From: Prolixibacteraceae bacterium
GTDB taxonomy: Bacteria; Bacteroidota; Bacteroidia; Bacteroidales; Prolixibacteraceae
Direction: 5' to 3'
Length of the DNA: 64,000 nucleotides
Assembly (NCBI GenBank): GCA_009773765.1
Contig: WTWZ01000006.1
Span: 14,706-78,705 of the forward strand
Position numbers and translations under genes: made by a program. Each line of letters starts with the position of its first letter. Within the stretch, counting starts at the first letter, position 1. Positions 19,914 to 29,290 of this stretch are shown one piece after another. The notes beneath the pieces were generated by a model. The model made no database searches and had not been told where the DNA came from. It saw only the letters and a list, made by a program, of their open reading frames with translations.

Positions 19914-21277
19914 TTGGGAATTAATACATAAAATGGAGTATTTGTGGTGGCAAAATATCCCAGATGATCATAAACATAAGCAAAAATCCGGTATGGCCCT
20001 TCTTTGTCAGGTACAACAAAGGTTGCCTTTTTATTTTCAGTTTTTATAAAACAATCAATGGGGCCGGGGGGATTTAATAGTTTCCTGTTGTACTTTTCTT
20101 CATTCCACCCCTGATACCAAACATCTGGATAGATTTCCCATTTGATGGTAAGACTGTCATTTTCATTAACATCCATTTTTAGCTCTGCATTTTTTACTTC
20201 ACCTGAATTAAATATTAAATTATCCGCCGCTCCCTTTCCTTCGACCAGCATATATTCCAATCCAATAAATTCAGGTTGAGAATTTGACTGCCCCCAAAGA
20301 TATTCCATTTCCATTACAATTTCAGACTTATGGCCTTCCTTAAACAAGCTAAACCAGGTATGAGTGCATTCATATTTGTTTCCCCAGTAGAAAAGCAGGG
20401 AACCAAAACAATTTTTACTATCCACAATTAAATTGTACCTTGAATTAATTTGTTCTGCTTTCTTTTCACTGCTTGGCTCAATTGGCGACCACCATGAAGT
20501 AAATTGAGGTTCCTGCATCCACCAGCCATCCGGTCCGAATTCACTAACGTAAAAGGGAAACTCTCCAAACAAAAAATAATATTGCTTCATATTATTATTG
20601 ATGTTTTTGGTATCCCCAAATACATTAAATGATATTAAATCAATATCAGGGGAAAATATCTTAAAACTGGTATAATGTTCTATTCCAATATTCCATTTTG
20701 ATGTAGAAACAGGATGATTTGTATCTTCACTTTTGATAATTTCAATAATTTCATTAAAATTTTTAACAAATCGTTTCTTGCTGTGATTCACCCTGATTAA
20801 GTCTTTCCAGTGAATTTTGGGATAACTTACCTCATTGCCCAGATTCCATATCAAAAGTGCCGGATGGTTTTTATATTTTACAATTAAATCTTTTACTTTC
20901 TGTTTTATAATCTTATTCTCGTTTTCATCCAAATAGTTGTGAAAGCCAAAAGGTGGTATTGGAACATCAATAATAACTGCAAGGCCGTGCCTTAAAGCTT
21001 CATCCAAATAATATTGAATGTTAATTGTATCGTATAGCCTGATCGTATTTCCACCGATATCCGCGAGTTCCTTTAAATTGGAATTTCCGGCTGCCCCTTT
21101 AATGTAAAAGGGTTTTCCATTCCTGATCAGTTCAAATCCGGATTGATTCCTTTTAATATATACGGTTTTCGAATCGTTTGTGATTTGTTTTGCATGAAAA
21201 TGCCTAACATATATCAATACCAAACTCATCCCAATGAACATACTTAAAACTAATATGGAAAATATAGTTGTCTTCAT
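19910..21277 (-). CDS. Signal-anchored TIM-barrel glycoside hydrolase (GH2/GH5-like)
   Basis: This 455-residue protein has an N-terminal signal anchor (about residues 5-25), then a barrel like the catalytic part of GH2 enzymes. It opens with RNGKPFYIKGAAGN and GGNTIRLYD. The acid/base is Glu149 in LLIWNLGNEV and the nucleophile Glu246 in FYVSEFGPDGWW. The last about 110 residues form a beta-sandwich-like domain. Both catalytic Glu residues are kept, unlike in the second barrel of the downstream fusion, to which it looks related. It is the first gene of the minus-strand run hydrolase, GT2 fusion, gmd, fcl, and overlaps the fusion gene by 4 bases, indicating translational coupling. Hydrolase or transglycosylase activity on the synthase product is inferred. 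Confidence 0.8.
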   Translation of the reverse strand: MKTTIFSILVLSMFIGMSLVLIYVRHFHAKQITNDSKTVYIKRNQSGFELIRNGKPFYIKGAAGNSNLKELADIGGNTIRLYDTINIQYYLDEALRHGLAVIIDVPIPPFGFHNYLDENENKIIKQKVKDLIVKYKNHPALLIWNLGNEVSYPKIHWKDLIRVNHSKKRFVKNFNEIIEIIKSEDTNHPVSTSKWNIGIEHYTSFKIFSPDIDLISFNVFGDTKNINNNMKQYYFLFGEFPFYVSEFGPDGWWMQEPQFTSWWSPIEPSSEKKAEQINSRYNLIVDSKNCFGSLLFYWGNKYECTHTWFSLFKEGHKSEIVMEMEYLWGQSNSQPEFIGLEYMLVEGKGAADNLIFNSGEVKNAELKMDVNENDSLTIKWEIYPDVWYQGWNEEKYNRKLLNPPGPIDCFIKTENKKATFVVPDKEGPYRIFAYVYDHLGYFATTNTPFYVLIPK

Positions 21278-21302
21278 TTATGTATAATAACCATAAAAAA
21301 AT

Positions 21303-21320
21303 AAACCATTTATCTGGTTT
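21303..21320. other. Small hairpin upstream of the glycosidase operon
   Basis: AAACCA at 21303-21308 and TGGTTT at 21315-21320 form a perfect 6-bp hairpin, 26 bases upstream of the glycosidase start at 21277. It could be a leader structure or a weak terminator for upstream transcription. Confidence 0.3.
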
Positions 21321-21461
21321 ACATAGGATTTTGAGTTAAATATTTTTTTTAAAAGCAGTCTAACAAGTTTAAAACATTTTTACCTATAAGATACTTCACT
21401 GAATACAAATCAAATTAATAAAGTTTATTTATGAATTCCAAATCTGTATTTAATTTCAAAG

Positions 21462-21716
21462 TCAATACACATGGCGAGCAAGGCAAACCAAGGCAAACTT
21501 TAAATTAATCAGACTGGTTAGGTTTTCAAAACGGAACATCTCATTGAGCAAAATAAAAGCCCCAAGCGATACCACCATTGCATATTGTTGGATTATATGC
21601 CGGTATCGTTGTATCCTGGCCATTTTACCCATTTCAAAAAATTCAAGCAGTACAAACCAAATTACGCTGATAATCATTGCAAAGAACATATAATTTAATT
21701 TATAAATACCATTCAA
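21462..21716 (-). CDS. Possible small membrane protein, uncertain
   Basis: This 84-codon open frame has two hydrophobic segments (FFAMIISVIWFVLLEFF and VVSLGAFILL) separated by a basic loop. I do not recognise a family. It lies in a 1.26-kb stretch that otherwise lacks intact genes, and it may be a fragment of a larger membrane protein. It could also be a chance frame in AT-rich DNA. It would be read towards the glycosidase operon. Confidence 0.3.
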   Translation of the reverse strand: MNGIYKLNYMFFAMIISVIWFVLLEFFEMGKMARIQRYRHIIQQYAMVVSLGAFILLNEMFRFENLTSLINLKFALVCLARHVY

Positions 21717-22036
21717 CCAATTAAAAATAACTTTATGTATTTTGCGCCACCTACTATATATTAATCAACATAAAAATGTGAATGTCAGGAACCCTAAAGT
21801 ATGCCACTCATGATTAATACCTGATAATTAAAATCTTAGTACTTTCCTGTAATTATATAGCTTCTCCAATTTGGGACAATAGTTCTCGTTTTACATCTTC
21901 TATATCCCCTGATAATGAAAAGATTGTCGAATAACGCCAAAAGACTTTTGAATTATTCAAGCAAGAAAAATGTGCGTGGGACCTGCTTAAAATCCATTTT
22001 GTATGTGACAATTATGGATATATGGCGATATTAATA

Positions 22037-22500
22037 TTAATGTTTGATATGTGAAAGTGTCGTTTGTATAATATGTTCTTTGTTAAAGTCATCAATCTGA
22101 AGATAAATATCACCTATTGAAAATTATGCAGGGGCAAGCCATTCTTTGGCAAGATTTGAAGGAATATTTTTTGCCAATAGGATTGCATTAAGTACTGATT
22201 CCGGCACTTTTGGCAAATTTCCCTTGAACATGACGGGTGTAGTCAGGAATCCCATTGCTCCCAATTTAATATGGAATGGTTTTGCGTTCGCAGCAAGATC
22301 AATTGAATTTTCGTTATATAAAATAACAGAATCAGGATTGATGGAAAGAAAATTTTCCGCAATCAGATTTAATATTTAAGCAATTAAACTGTCATTATGG
22401 GGTTTTTCAAATTCGAGATTTAAAATATCGTTTATTAAAATAAAGTTCGAAAGTTGATTTGACCAACGCATAAAATGCTTATTGAGAAAAATAGAATACC
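22037..22500 (-). pseudogene. Decayed coding sequence with two in-frame stops
   Basis: One minus-strand frame reads as protein-like over about 150 codons, apart from two stop codons (one near 22378 and one at 22124-22126). Segments include NPDSVILYNENSIDLAANA, GAMGFLTTPVMFKGNLPKV and FSIGDIYLQIDDFNKEHI. The composition resembles real protein rather than random AT-rich DNA. Further downstream, around 21858-21990, another frame reads IFSLSGDIEDVKRELLSQIG before a stop, which also looks like a gene end. I cannot name the family. The 1.26-kb gap 21278-22540 is thus probably a graveyard of one or two genes. Confidence 0.35.
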
Positions 22501-22540
22501 GGTTATTATGCCTTTCATCATGATAGCGGACTTGCCATAT

Positions 22541-25500
22541 CTATGCTGGCAACGTAATAGTAAATTCAGTTCCTTCACCCTCCCCGTCCGAACCGGCACG
22601 GGCGGGCTTCGTCTCCACCTTCAACTCCCCGCCATGCGCCTTTACTATATCATAGCTCAAACTCAATCCCAGGCCGGTTCCCTGTCCGGTGGGTTTGGTG
22701 GTAAAGAAGGGCTGGAAGATTTTATCGATGATGGAGGAGGGGATGCCGGGGCCGTTGTCGATAACAGAAATAGAAGCCCAAGCCCCCCTGCCCCCCAAAG
22801 GGGGGTTCTGGAAAGTAGTTCTAACAGTGACAGTAGGTTTATAATCAGTTGGGATTTTCTTGATCCCCCCTTGGGGGGGCGGGGGGGCTGTAGTTGGGGG
22901 GGCTTGTACGGCATAAAACGCATTATTTATCAGATTCAGCAAAACCCTGCCAATATCCTGTGGAATGACATTGATTTTTGGCAGGTTGGGGTCGAAGTCG
23001 GTTTTAAAACTGGCATTGAATGATTTGTCTTTTGCCCGAAGGCCATGATAACTCAAACGCAAATACTCATCGGCCAAAGCGTTGATATCTGTTGGTTCTT
23101 TTTGGCCGGTGCTTGTACGGCTGTGTTGCAACATTCCCTTTACAATGGCGTCGGCGCGTTTGCCGTGGTGATTTATTTTTTGTTCATTCAGCTTGATATC
23201 ATCTGCGATCTCCTCTGCCAACAGCCTGTTGCCAACTGCCAACTCCTTTTTCAGTTCATCAATTAACTCGGTATTAATCTCAGAGAAGTTGTTCACAAAG
23301 TTCAGCGGGTTCTGGATTTCATGGGCAATTCCAGCGGTTAACTCGCCAAGCGATGCCATTTTTTCGGATTGAATAAGCTGAGCCTGAGTGGTCTTCAATT
23401 CAGTGTAGGCTTTTTCAATTTCTTTGGCATGAATTAATTCCTTCTCACGGTTTTTCTCCCTTTCGGCATTGAGTAACCTGTGCCGCTGGAACCGATCGAC
23501 TCCAAACACTGCTGCAATAAACAGTAATCCATATATACAAAATGCCCACCACGTGCGCCACCACGGTGGAAAAATAGTGATATCAATTTTCTTTTCTGTC
23601 CAAACGCCATAACTGTTCGCACCCTTTACGTGAAATGTATATTTACCAGGTGGTACGTTAAAGTAGTAAACTGTTCGGCCCGAATTTGCCTGGAGCCAGT
23701 TTTTGTCATAGTTTTCGAGGTAATAGATCAACTGGTTTTGTTCAGGTTTTGCATAATCAATCACACTGATGTCAAAGGAAAAAACATTTTGATTATACTG
23801 TAATTCAATTTTATTCAAATTGGAAAGGCTTTCTTTCAACGGACCCCCATCGCCGGGTGTTACCTTCTGATCGGAAAGGCGAAAACTTGTAAAAGCAACT
23901 TCAGGCGCCCTTAATTTTTGGGTTAGCTCAACCGGCGAAAATGAAAAATATCCTGTGGCATCGCCAAAATAAATTTCTCCATTGCTCCTTTTGAAACCCG
24001 AACCAAAAGACAAAGCATATTCATTAATACCGAAATTTTTGCCAAATACCGTGCTTTCATTTCGCTGTGCATTAATTTTTGCGATTCCCGATGATGTGCC
24101 CAGCCATAGATTTTTCTGGTCATCTTCAACAATACTTGTTGTTTCGGTTAAACCTGACGGAGAACCTGAGTCGGTGTAACGTAAAAAATTATCAATGCCG
24201 GCATCGTATCTGTACAATCCATCACTGCCGCCTGCCCACAATACGCCGTCCGTGTCCTGGTAAATACTCATAATTCCGGTACCAATCAAATAGTTTTTAA
24301 AAGTTTTATTTTCACGGTTAAATACACTAATCCCACCGGTGTCCCAGGCACTTACCCACAATTTGCCATCTTTATCCTCAAATAAATCAGTAATTATATT
24401 TGCTCCATACGGTTCGGTATTTGCCGGATTTTTGAAATAATACGTAAACTTGCCAGTCTTACGATCCATCAGGTTCAAACCCCGGAATGTTCCAACCCAG
24501 AAATTTCCATCTTTGTCTTCAAATACACAGGTTACATTGTTATTTGAAGGGCTGCTGCTGTTATTTGGTTCGTTGATGTACCTGATAAATTTTTCATTTT
24601 TCCTGTCCCATAAATTTAATCCACCAGTGCTGCCAATCCAGATTTTGCCCTGTCTGTCCACCCTGATGGAATAAACACCATTTGCATTTGCATTTGTAGG
24701 GTTCGAATCAATTAAAAATCGTTTTTCAATGCTATTTTTAATGCGAATTGCACCCTGGTTTGTACCAATCCAAAATGTACTGTCGGGCTCTTCATAAAAA
24801 CTATTTACATTCGCTGTTGAAATTAACGTGTGCGGTATTTCCTTGTGCAAAGGATCGATGTGGTAGATATTTCCCTGAGTGCCGCCAATCCAGAGAATCC
24901 CATCGCGCGAGGTAAAGGAGGTAAAGGCGCCGTTGTCATTAAATCCTTCTGTTGAATCCTCAGTTCTTTTATAATTTATAATTTTTCCAACTTCTGAATT
25001 GAAGTAAAAAAGTCCCGCATCAACAGTTCCGTACCAGTAATTACCGGCAGCATCCTGATTGATAAAAGTAATATGTTCATAATCAGGGGTTGTAATAGTA
25101 GCAGGCAGGCTGCTAAACTTTTCAGGATGCGCCGCATCGTAAATCAATCTTTCAAAAGTTCCGTCTGTGCGGTTCATTTTGTGTAAACCCAATCTGGCAG
25201 TGCCTATCCAGAAATTCCCTTGTTTATCTTCAAAAATTGCGCTGATTTTATTGTTTATCAGACTTTTGTTGTTATTTGCATCGTGCAGGTACCGGGTAAA
25301 TTTGCCGGTTTCCCTGTTGAACCGGTTTAAGCCTCCCGCATCGGGCCCTCCTCCGTTATCGGCGTAAGGACTGCCGGTGCCAATCCAAAGCGTTCCCCCG
25401 CTGTCCTCATAAATTTCGCGTACCTGGTTATTGCTGATTGAAGTTGTATCATCGGCCTGGTAGCGGTAATGATAAAATTTATTGGTTTCCGGATCATATT

Positions 25501-25981
25501 GATCGAGACCACCGTGAGTGCCAACCCAAAATATTCCCTGCTTATCTCTTAATATCACGGTTACAGTATCACTACTTAAACTTTCCGGATCATTCGAATC
25601 GTGCGCAAAATGAGTAAAAATTCCGGATTCCGGATCAAAATGATCAAGGCCTTTTCCCAAACTGCCAACCCAAATGGTGCCATCATGATCAGCATAAACC
25701 GATTCCAGAAAATTGCTCATTATCGAATGAGGATTTAGCGGATTGTTTTTGTAGGATATTACATTTTTGCCATCGTAACTGTACAATCCTTTTTTGGTGG
25801 AGTACCACATGAAACCGTTAACATCCTGCGTAATACCAGTTACAAAGATGAAATTATTTCCATCAGGAGGCGCTACTCTGTTAAATTCAATTTGCTGACC
25901 AAATGCCTGAAACGACACCGTAACAAACAAAAGTATTAATACATAACCTGTTTTTTGAAGCTTTGATTTCATATAATACAT
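22541..25981 (-). CDS. Beta-propeller sensor histidine kinase (HK2)
   Basis: This 1146-residue kinase has a signal peptide ending near AFGQQ, and about a dozen two-component regulator propeller repeats of the type GxxWVGTxxGLxxxDxxxxxF up to residue about 680. A Y_Y_Y domain follows (LIYYLENYDKNWLQ, VPPGKYTFHVKGAN), then one membrane helix (WWAFCIYGLLFIAAVFGV) and a coiled coil. The dimerisation helix has His887 (GIAHEIQNPLNF). The GHKL domain has NLINNAFYAV, DNGPGIP, FQPFFTTKP and GTGLGLSL. It is built like the Bacteroidota hybrid sensors for polysaccharides but ends after the ATPase, lacking receiver and AraC output domains. It is last in the minus-strand kinase operon, 76 bases after HK3. 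It carries palindromic inserts at 22781-22904 and 22582-22609. A glycan ligand is plausible by analogy only. Confidence 0.92.
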   Translation of the reverse strand: MYYMKSKLQKTGYVLILLFVTVSFQAFGQQIEFNRVAPPDGNNFIFVTGITQDVNGFMWYSTKKGLYSYDGKNVISYKNNPLNPHSIMSNFLESVYADHDGTIWVGSLGKGLDHFDPESGIFTHFAHDSNDPESLSSDTVTVILRDKQGIFWVGTHGGLDQYDPETNKFYHYRYQADDTTSISNNQVREIYEDSGGTLWIGTGSPYADNGGGPDAGGLNRFNRETGKFTRYLHDANNNKSLINNKISAIFEDKQGNFWIGTARLGLHKMNRTDGTFERLIYDAAHPEKFSSLPATITTPDYEHITFINQDAAGNYWYGTVDAGLFYFNSEVGKIINYKRTEDSTEGFNDNGAFTSFTSRDGILWIGGTQGNIYHIDPLHKEIPHTLISTANVNSFYEEPDSTFWIGTNQGAIRIKNSIEKRFLIDSNPTNANANGVYSIRVDRQGKIWIGSTGGLNLWDRKNEKFIRYINEPNNSSSPSNNNVTCVFEDKDGNFWVGTFRGLNLMDRKTGKFTYYFKNPANTEPYGANIITDLFEDKDGKLWVSAWDTGGISVFNRENKTFKNYLIGTGIMSIYQDTDGVLWAGGSDGLYRYDAGIDNFLRYTDSGSPSGLTETTSIVEDDQKNLWLGTSSGIAKINAQRNESTVFGKNFGINEYALSFGSGFKRSNGEIYFGDATGYFSFSPVELTQKLRAPEVAFTSFRLSDQKVTPGDGGPLKESLSNLNKIELQYNQNVFSFDISVIDYAKPEQNQLIYYLENYDKNWLQANSGRTVYYFNVPPGKYTFHVKGANSYGVWTEKKIDITIFPPWWRTWWAFCIYGLLFIAAVFGVDRFQRHRLLNAEREKNREKELIHAKEIEKAYTELKTTQAQLIQSEKMASLGELTAGIAHEIQNPLNFVNNFSEINTELIDELKKELAVGNRLLAEEIADDIKLNEQKINHHGKRADAIVKGMLQHSRTSTGQKEPTDINALADEYLRLSYHGLRAKDKSFNASFKTDFDPNLPKINVIPQDIGRVLLNLINNAFYAVQAPPTTAPPPPQGGIKKIPTDYKPTVTVRTTFQNPPLGGRGAWASISVIDNGPGIPSSIIDKIFQPFFTTKPTGQGTGLGLSLSYDIVKAHGGELKVETKPARAGSDGEGEGTEFTITLPA
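22582..22609 (-). repeat. Hairpin insert in the HK2 C-terminal tail
   Basis: Plus-strand CCCCGTCCGAACCGGCACGG and the following GCGGGCTT form an imperfect palindrome, with CCCGT/ACGGG and CCG/CGG arms. In frame it encodes KPARAGSDGEG within VETKPARAGSDGEGEGTEF. HK4 and HK5 have only a short VETIEGEGSEF-type link here, so this is an in-frame insertion. Near-identical copies sit at the same codon position in HK3 and HK6. Confidence 0.75.
22781..22904 (-). repeat. Inverted pair of GC-rich palindromes in the HK2 ATPase domain
   Basis: Copy A (22781-22807) reads AG, C6, TG, C6, AAA, G6, TT. Copy B (22862-22889) is its inverted form, with an extra G7CTT unit to 22904. In frame they encode NPPLGGRGA and APPTTAPPPPQGG, flanking TDYKPTVTVRT, a core strand of the ATPase fold. 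The extra unit in copy B suggests a partial second insertion or slippage. Confidence 0.85.
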
Positions 25982-26057
25982 TTGTTTGTTAAAATAATTC
26001 TATTTGAAAATTTAATATCATAACACGTTGATTTACATATTTGTTTCAATTAAGTAA

Positions 26058-28166
26058 TTAATAAATAGGTAACAGTATTGTAAACTCACTTCCAACCCCC
26101 TCCCCGTCCGAACCGGCAAGGGCGGGCTTCGTTTCAACTCTTATTTCTCCTCCATGCGCCTTAACAATATCATAACTCAAACTCAATCCTAATCCTGTTC
26201 CCTGCCCGGTGGGCTTGGTGGTGAAAAAGGGTTGGAAGATTTTATCCTTAATGGAATCCGGAATTCCGGGGCCGTTGTCAGAAACCCCAACCAAACAAGC
26301 CCCCCTCGTTCCCCCCGAAGGGGGGAGGTAGGAAGTCTTCACAATTACTGTTGGCTTATGTACATAATTCGGGTCTTTGATCCCCCCTTCGGGGGGCGGG
26401 GGGGCTTGTACTGCATAAAACGCATTATTTATCAGATTCAGTAACACCCTTCCAATATCCTGTGGAATAACGTTGATTTTGGGAAGCGTTTCATCGAAGT
26501 CGGTTTTAAAATCGGCATTAAATGATTTGTCTTTTGCTCTCAATCCATGGTAAGCCAGCCGCAAATATTCATCGGCCAGCGCGTTGATATCCGTTGGTTC
26601 TTTTACTCCGCTGCTGGTTCGTGAGTGTTGCAGCATTCCTTTTACAATATCGGCAGCACGTTTGCCGTGGTGGTTGATTTTTTCGAGGTTTTGTTTGATG
26701 TCGGAAAGAATCTCGGATACTTGATTCTCGTCTCTGGATTCTGGATTTTTGGCCCTTTCTTCTTCAACTTCCACAATTAGTTCGTTGCTGACTTCCGAGA
26801 AGTTGTTTACAAAATTCAAAGGGTTTTGTATTTCATGGGCAATGCCGGCAGTGAGTTCGCCGAGGGACGCCATTTTTTCGGATTGGATGAGTTGAGATTG
26901 GGTGGATTTGAGTTCGGAATAAGCTTTTTCAATTTGGGCTTTGTCCTTTTTTTGTCGTTTATTATTTCTGTGGAAAATGAAGATTATCAGTAGCAAAACA
27001 ATTATTCCTGAGACCAACGCGAATGTTCTTGTTCTGGATTGTGTACGCATTTGTTTTGCTTCCAGTGCCTGGAGTCTGATTTGTTCATCAAAGCCAATGG
27101 TCTGAAATTTATTTACATGCTGTTCCTTGTTCAGTATTGTTTTTAACGTAATACCCTTCTTCAGATAAAAGTAAGCGCTATCTGTTAAATTTATCAAATC
27201 GAAAGCCGAAGAAAAAGCCAGATAAGCATCTGCCAGTCCAACAGAATCGTTCATAAACCGATAGATATTCACTGCATTTTCGGCAAAAATGAGACTTGAA
27301 TCAATGGCGCCGGTTTTTCTTTCCAAATCAGCAAGAGCCAGATAGGCCATTCCCACATAATCGGTGCTTTCAAGTTGGGTACTGGTTTGGACGCATGTAT
27401 GATAGTATTTTTTTGCATCAGCATAGTTCAAATTATCCTCTTTTATCCTGCCAATATCAAGATAAATTAATCCCCTGTATTTTGCATATCCTGATTTCAA
27501 AGAATAGAAGAGCGCTTTTTTCAAAGAAGGTATTGCCATTTCAAATTGTTTCAATCCAATATAGGATTCTCCAATGTTTTGATGAATCAGCGATAAAAAT
27601 GCATCGTCTTTCAATTTTTCGTTGAGAGACAAACATTTATTGTGATACTCCAATGACATGTTGTAATCTCCCGTGAAATAATAAAGTAGGCCAAGGTGTT
27701 CATTAATATTGGCTAAAACCTTTAATCGTGCAAGGTGCGGATCTCTTTCCCCTGAAAATAAATTTACATTCCATATATCTTTCTGGATTCTATCGTCGGA
27801 CGCGATTTCCTTTGCCAACAGAAGTGACTTTAGCCCAGTTGAATAATTCTGCATCAATCCTGAGACATATCCTATTCTGCTAAGGCCTTCGGCTTCCCAT
27901 AATTTTTGTTTTAATTGTCTTGCCAGTTTTAACAATTCTTCGAAATGCGCCAAGGCAATCGGTCTGCTGATTTCCTGGTAATAAAGCCCCAATTGTCTGT
28001 TGGTTAGCATTCTTATTGTGTCGTTTTTTGATGAAATCAACAATTGTTTTAAACTGTCTGCTTGAACCTTTGTTGGCTCCTGCCAGAAAGGGTTTTCTTC
28101 TGCGCGCAGCAATAACGGGAACACGAAAAAGAGAAAAATGTAACTGTATAATTTGAATTGTCTCAT
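26058..28166 (-). CDS. TPR-containing membrane sensor histidine kinase (HK3)
   Basis: This 702-residue kinase has a signal peptide (hydrophobic residues about 5-20, ending LLRAEEN). A periplasmic region of tetratricopeptide repeats follows (for example YNMSLEYHNKCLSLNEKLKD and NYADAKKYYHTCVQTSTQLE), then one membrane helix near residues 380-397 (ALVSGIIVLLLIIFIF) and a coiled coil. The phosphoacceptor is His444 (GIAHEIQNPLNF), followed by a GHKL domain with all boxes. Its ATPase inserts at 26297-26406 and tail insert at 26102-26129 match those of HK6 more closely than its immediate neighbours. It starts 4 bases after HK4 ends. No response regulator is attached or adjacent. Confidence 0.92.
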   Translation of the reverse strand: MRQFKLYSYIFLFFVFPLLLRAEENPFWQEPTKVQADSLKQLLISSKNDTIRMLTNRQLGLYYQEISRPIALAHFEELLKLARQLKQKLWEAEGLSRIGYVSGLMQNYSTGLKSLLLAKEIASDDRIQKDIWNVNLFSGERDPHLARLKVLANINEHLGLLYYFTGDYNMSLEYHNKCLSLNEKLKDDAFLSLIHQNIGESYIGLKQFEMAIPSLKKALFYSLKSGYAKYRGLIYLDIGRIKEDNLNYADAKKYYHTCVQTSTQLESTDYVGMAYLALADLERKTGAIDSSLIFAENAVNIYRFMNDSVGLADAYLAFSSAFDLINLTDSAYFYLKKGITLKTILNKEQHVNKFQTIGFDEQIRLQALEAKQMRTQSRTRTFALVSGIIVLLLIIFIFHRNNKRQKKDKAQIEKAYSELKSTQSQLIQSEKMASLGELTAGIAHEIQNPLNFVNNFSEVSNELIVEVEEERAKNPESRDENQVSEILSDIKQNLEKINHHGKRAADIVKGMLQHSRTSSGVKEPTDINALADEYLRLAYHGLRAKDKSFNADFKTDFDETLPKINVIPQDIGRVLLNLINNAFYAVQAPPPPEGGIKDPNYVHKPTVIVKTSYLPPSGGTRGACLVGVSDNGPGIPDSIKDKIFQPFFTTKPTGQGTGLGLSLSYDIVKAHGGEIRVETKPALAGSDGEGVGSEFTILLPIY
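26102..26129 (-). repeat. Hairpin insert in the HK3 C-terminal tail
   Basis: This is the same element as at 22582-22609, with one substitution in the loop-proximal arm (AAGG for ACGG). In frame it encodes KPALAGSDGEG before VGSEFTI. It sits at the identical position relative to the last beta strand of the ATPase domain. Confidence 0.75.
26297..26406 (-). repeat. Inverted pair of GC-rich palindromes in the HK3 ATPase domain
   Basis: Copy A (26297-26327) reads AG, C6, TCGTT, C6, GAA, G6; this variant spacer gives LPPSGGTRGA. Copy B (26379-26406) encodes APPPPEGGIKD. They flank HKPTVIVKTSY. The entire block, including the strand between the copies, is almost identical to that of HK6 at 32720-32850, indicating recombination between the two genes. 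Confidence 0.85.
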
Positions 28167-28170
28167 TGTT

Positions 28171-29265
28171 TTATTCGTTGATTAATTGAATAATAAACTC
28201 ACTTCCTTCACCCTCAATAGTTTCCACTTTAAACTCTCCACCATGCGCCTTTACAATATCATAACTCAAACTCAATCCCAAACCTGTTCCCTGCCCGGTG
28301 GGCTTGGTGGTAAAAAAGGGTTGGAAGATTTTATCGACGATGTGGGCGGGGATGCCGGGGCCGTTGTCGATAACTGAAATCAAAGCCCCCCTGCCCCCCG
28401 AAGGGGGGTTCCAGGAAGAAGTTCTAACTATGACAGTCGGTTTATAATCCGTTCCTCTTTCTTTGATCCCCCCTTCGGAGCCTGTCCCGAATTCACTTCG
28501 GGAGGGCGGGGGGGCTCCGACCGCATAAAACGCATTATTAATCAAATTCAACAAAACCCTCCCAATATCCTGTGGAATGACGTTGATTTTGGGAAGGGTG
28601 GGGTCAAACTCGGTTTGGAAATCGGCATTGAAAGACTTGTCTTTGGCACGCAAACCGTGATATGCCAGCCGCAAATATTCATCGGCCAATGCGTTGATAT
28701 CGGTAGGTTCTTTTACGCCGCTGCTAGTTCGCGAATGCTGCAGCATACCTTTTACAATATCAGCTGCACGTTTGCCGTGGTGGTTGATTTTTTCAAGGTT
28801 TTGTTTGATGTCGTCAGCAATTTCATTTGCCAACTGATTATTGCCTATTGCCAACTCCTCCCTCATTTCATCCATCAATTCACTGTTTAGTTCCGAAAAA
28901 TTATTTACGAAGTTGAGCGGGTTCTGGATTTCATGGGCAATGCCGGCAGTGAGTTCGCCCAGCGACGCCATTTTCTCGGATTGGATGAGTTGGGCCTGGG
29001 CAGCTTTCAATTCTTCCATTGACTTGGTAAGTGCTACATTGGTTTCTTCGATCGCTTTTCTTTTTTGCTCCAGTTCTTCGATGGTTTCTTCGAGCAGAAT
29101 GGCTGTGGTACGCTTTACTTTTTCGGTGCGGTCGAGTTTAAATGTTGTAATAGCCAGCTCTTTATCAACATCTTTAACTGCTTTTGAAAACGTGTCTTTT
29201 TCATCAGCCGTTAGGTTTTCGTTTTGCTGAATAAAATCGAAAATCGTTTTTAGGTTTTGATCCAT
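28171..29265 (-). CDS. Soluble histidine kinase with coiled-coil N-terminus (HK4)
   Basis: This 364-residue kinase has no membrane segment. Residues 1-95 are helical and coiled-coil-like (TAILLEETIEELEQKRKAIEE at its core), followed by the dimerisation helix with His111 (GIAHEIQNPLNF) and a complete GHKL domain. It probably senses through a partner: the gene just upstream in the operon encodes a FIST-domain sensor protein, ending 55 bases before this start. The ATPase inserts (28384-28516) include a nested hairpin encoding SRSEFGTGS. The tail lacks the GSDGEG insert and so shows the uninterrupted form, VETIEGEGSEF. Confidence 0.92.
   Translation of the reverse strand: MDQNLKTIFDFIQQNENLTADEKDTFSKAVKDVDKELAITTFKLDRTEKVKRTTAILLEETIEELEQKRKAIEETNVALTKSMEELKAAQAQLIQSEKMASLGELTAGIAHEIQNPLNFVNNFSELNSELMDEMREELAIGNNQLANEIADDIKQNLEKINHHGKRAADIVKGMLQHSRTSSGVKEPTDINALADEYLRLAYHGLRAKDKSFNADFQTEFDPTLPKINVIPQDIGRVLLNLINNAFYAVGAPPPSRSEFGTGSEGGIKERGTDYKPTVIVRTSSWNPPSGGRGALISVIDNGPGIPAHIVDKIFQPFFTTKPTGQGTGLGLSLSYDIVKAHGGEFKVETIEGEGSEFIIQLINE
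28384..28516 (-). repeat. Inverted palindrome pair in HK4, copy B interrupted by a nested hairpin
   Basis: Copy A (28384-28410) has the standard form AG, C6, TG, C6, GAA, G6, TT. Copy B (28465-28516) is split after CCCCCCTTCGG by a further palindrome, TCCCGAATTCACTTCGGGA, whose arms TCCCGAA and TTCGGGA pair perfectly. In frame the split copy encodes PPPSRSEFGTGSEGG. HK5 shares the same nested arrangement. Confidence 0.85.
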
Positions 29266-29290
29266 ATATTTTTTTATTTCTTTTCTTTCT

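Noticed and set aside
22475-23023. Open frames antisense to the kinase genes with proline/arginine-rich peptides
   Set aside because: They mirror the GC-rich palindromes and conserved catalytic domains on the other strand; the same kind of shadow frame recurs at each kinase and has no independent support.
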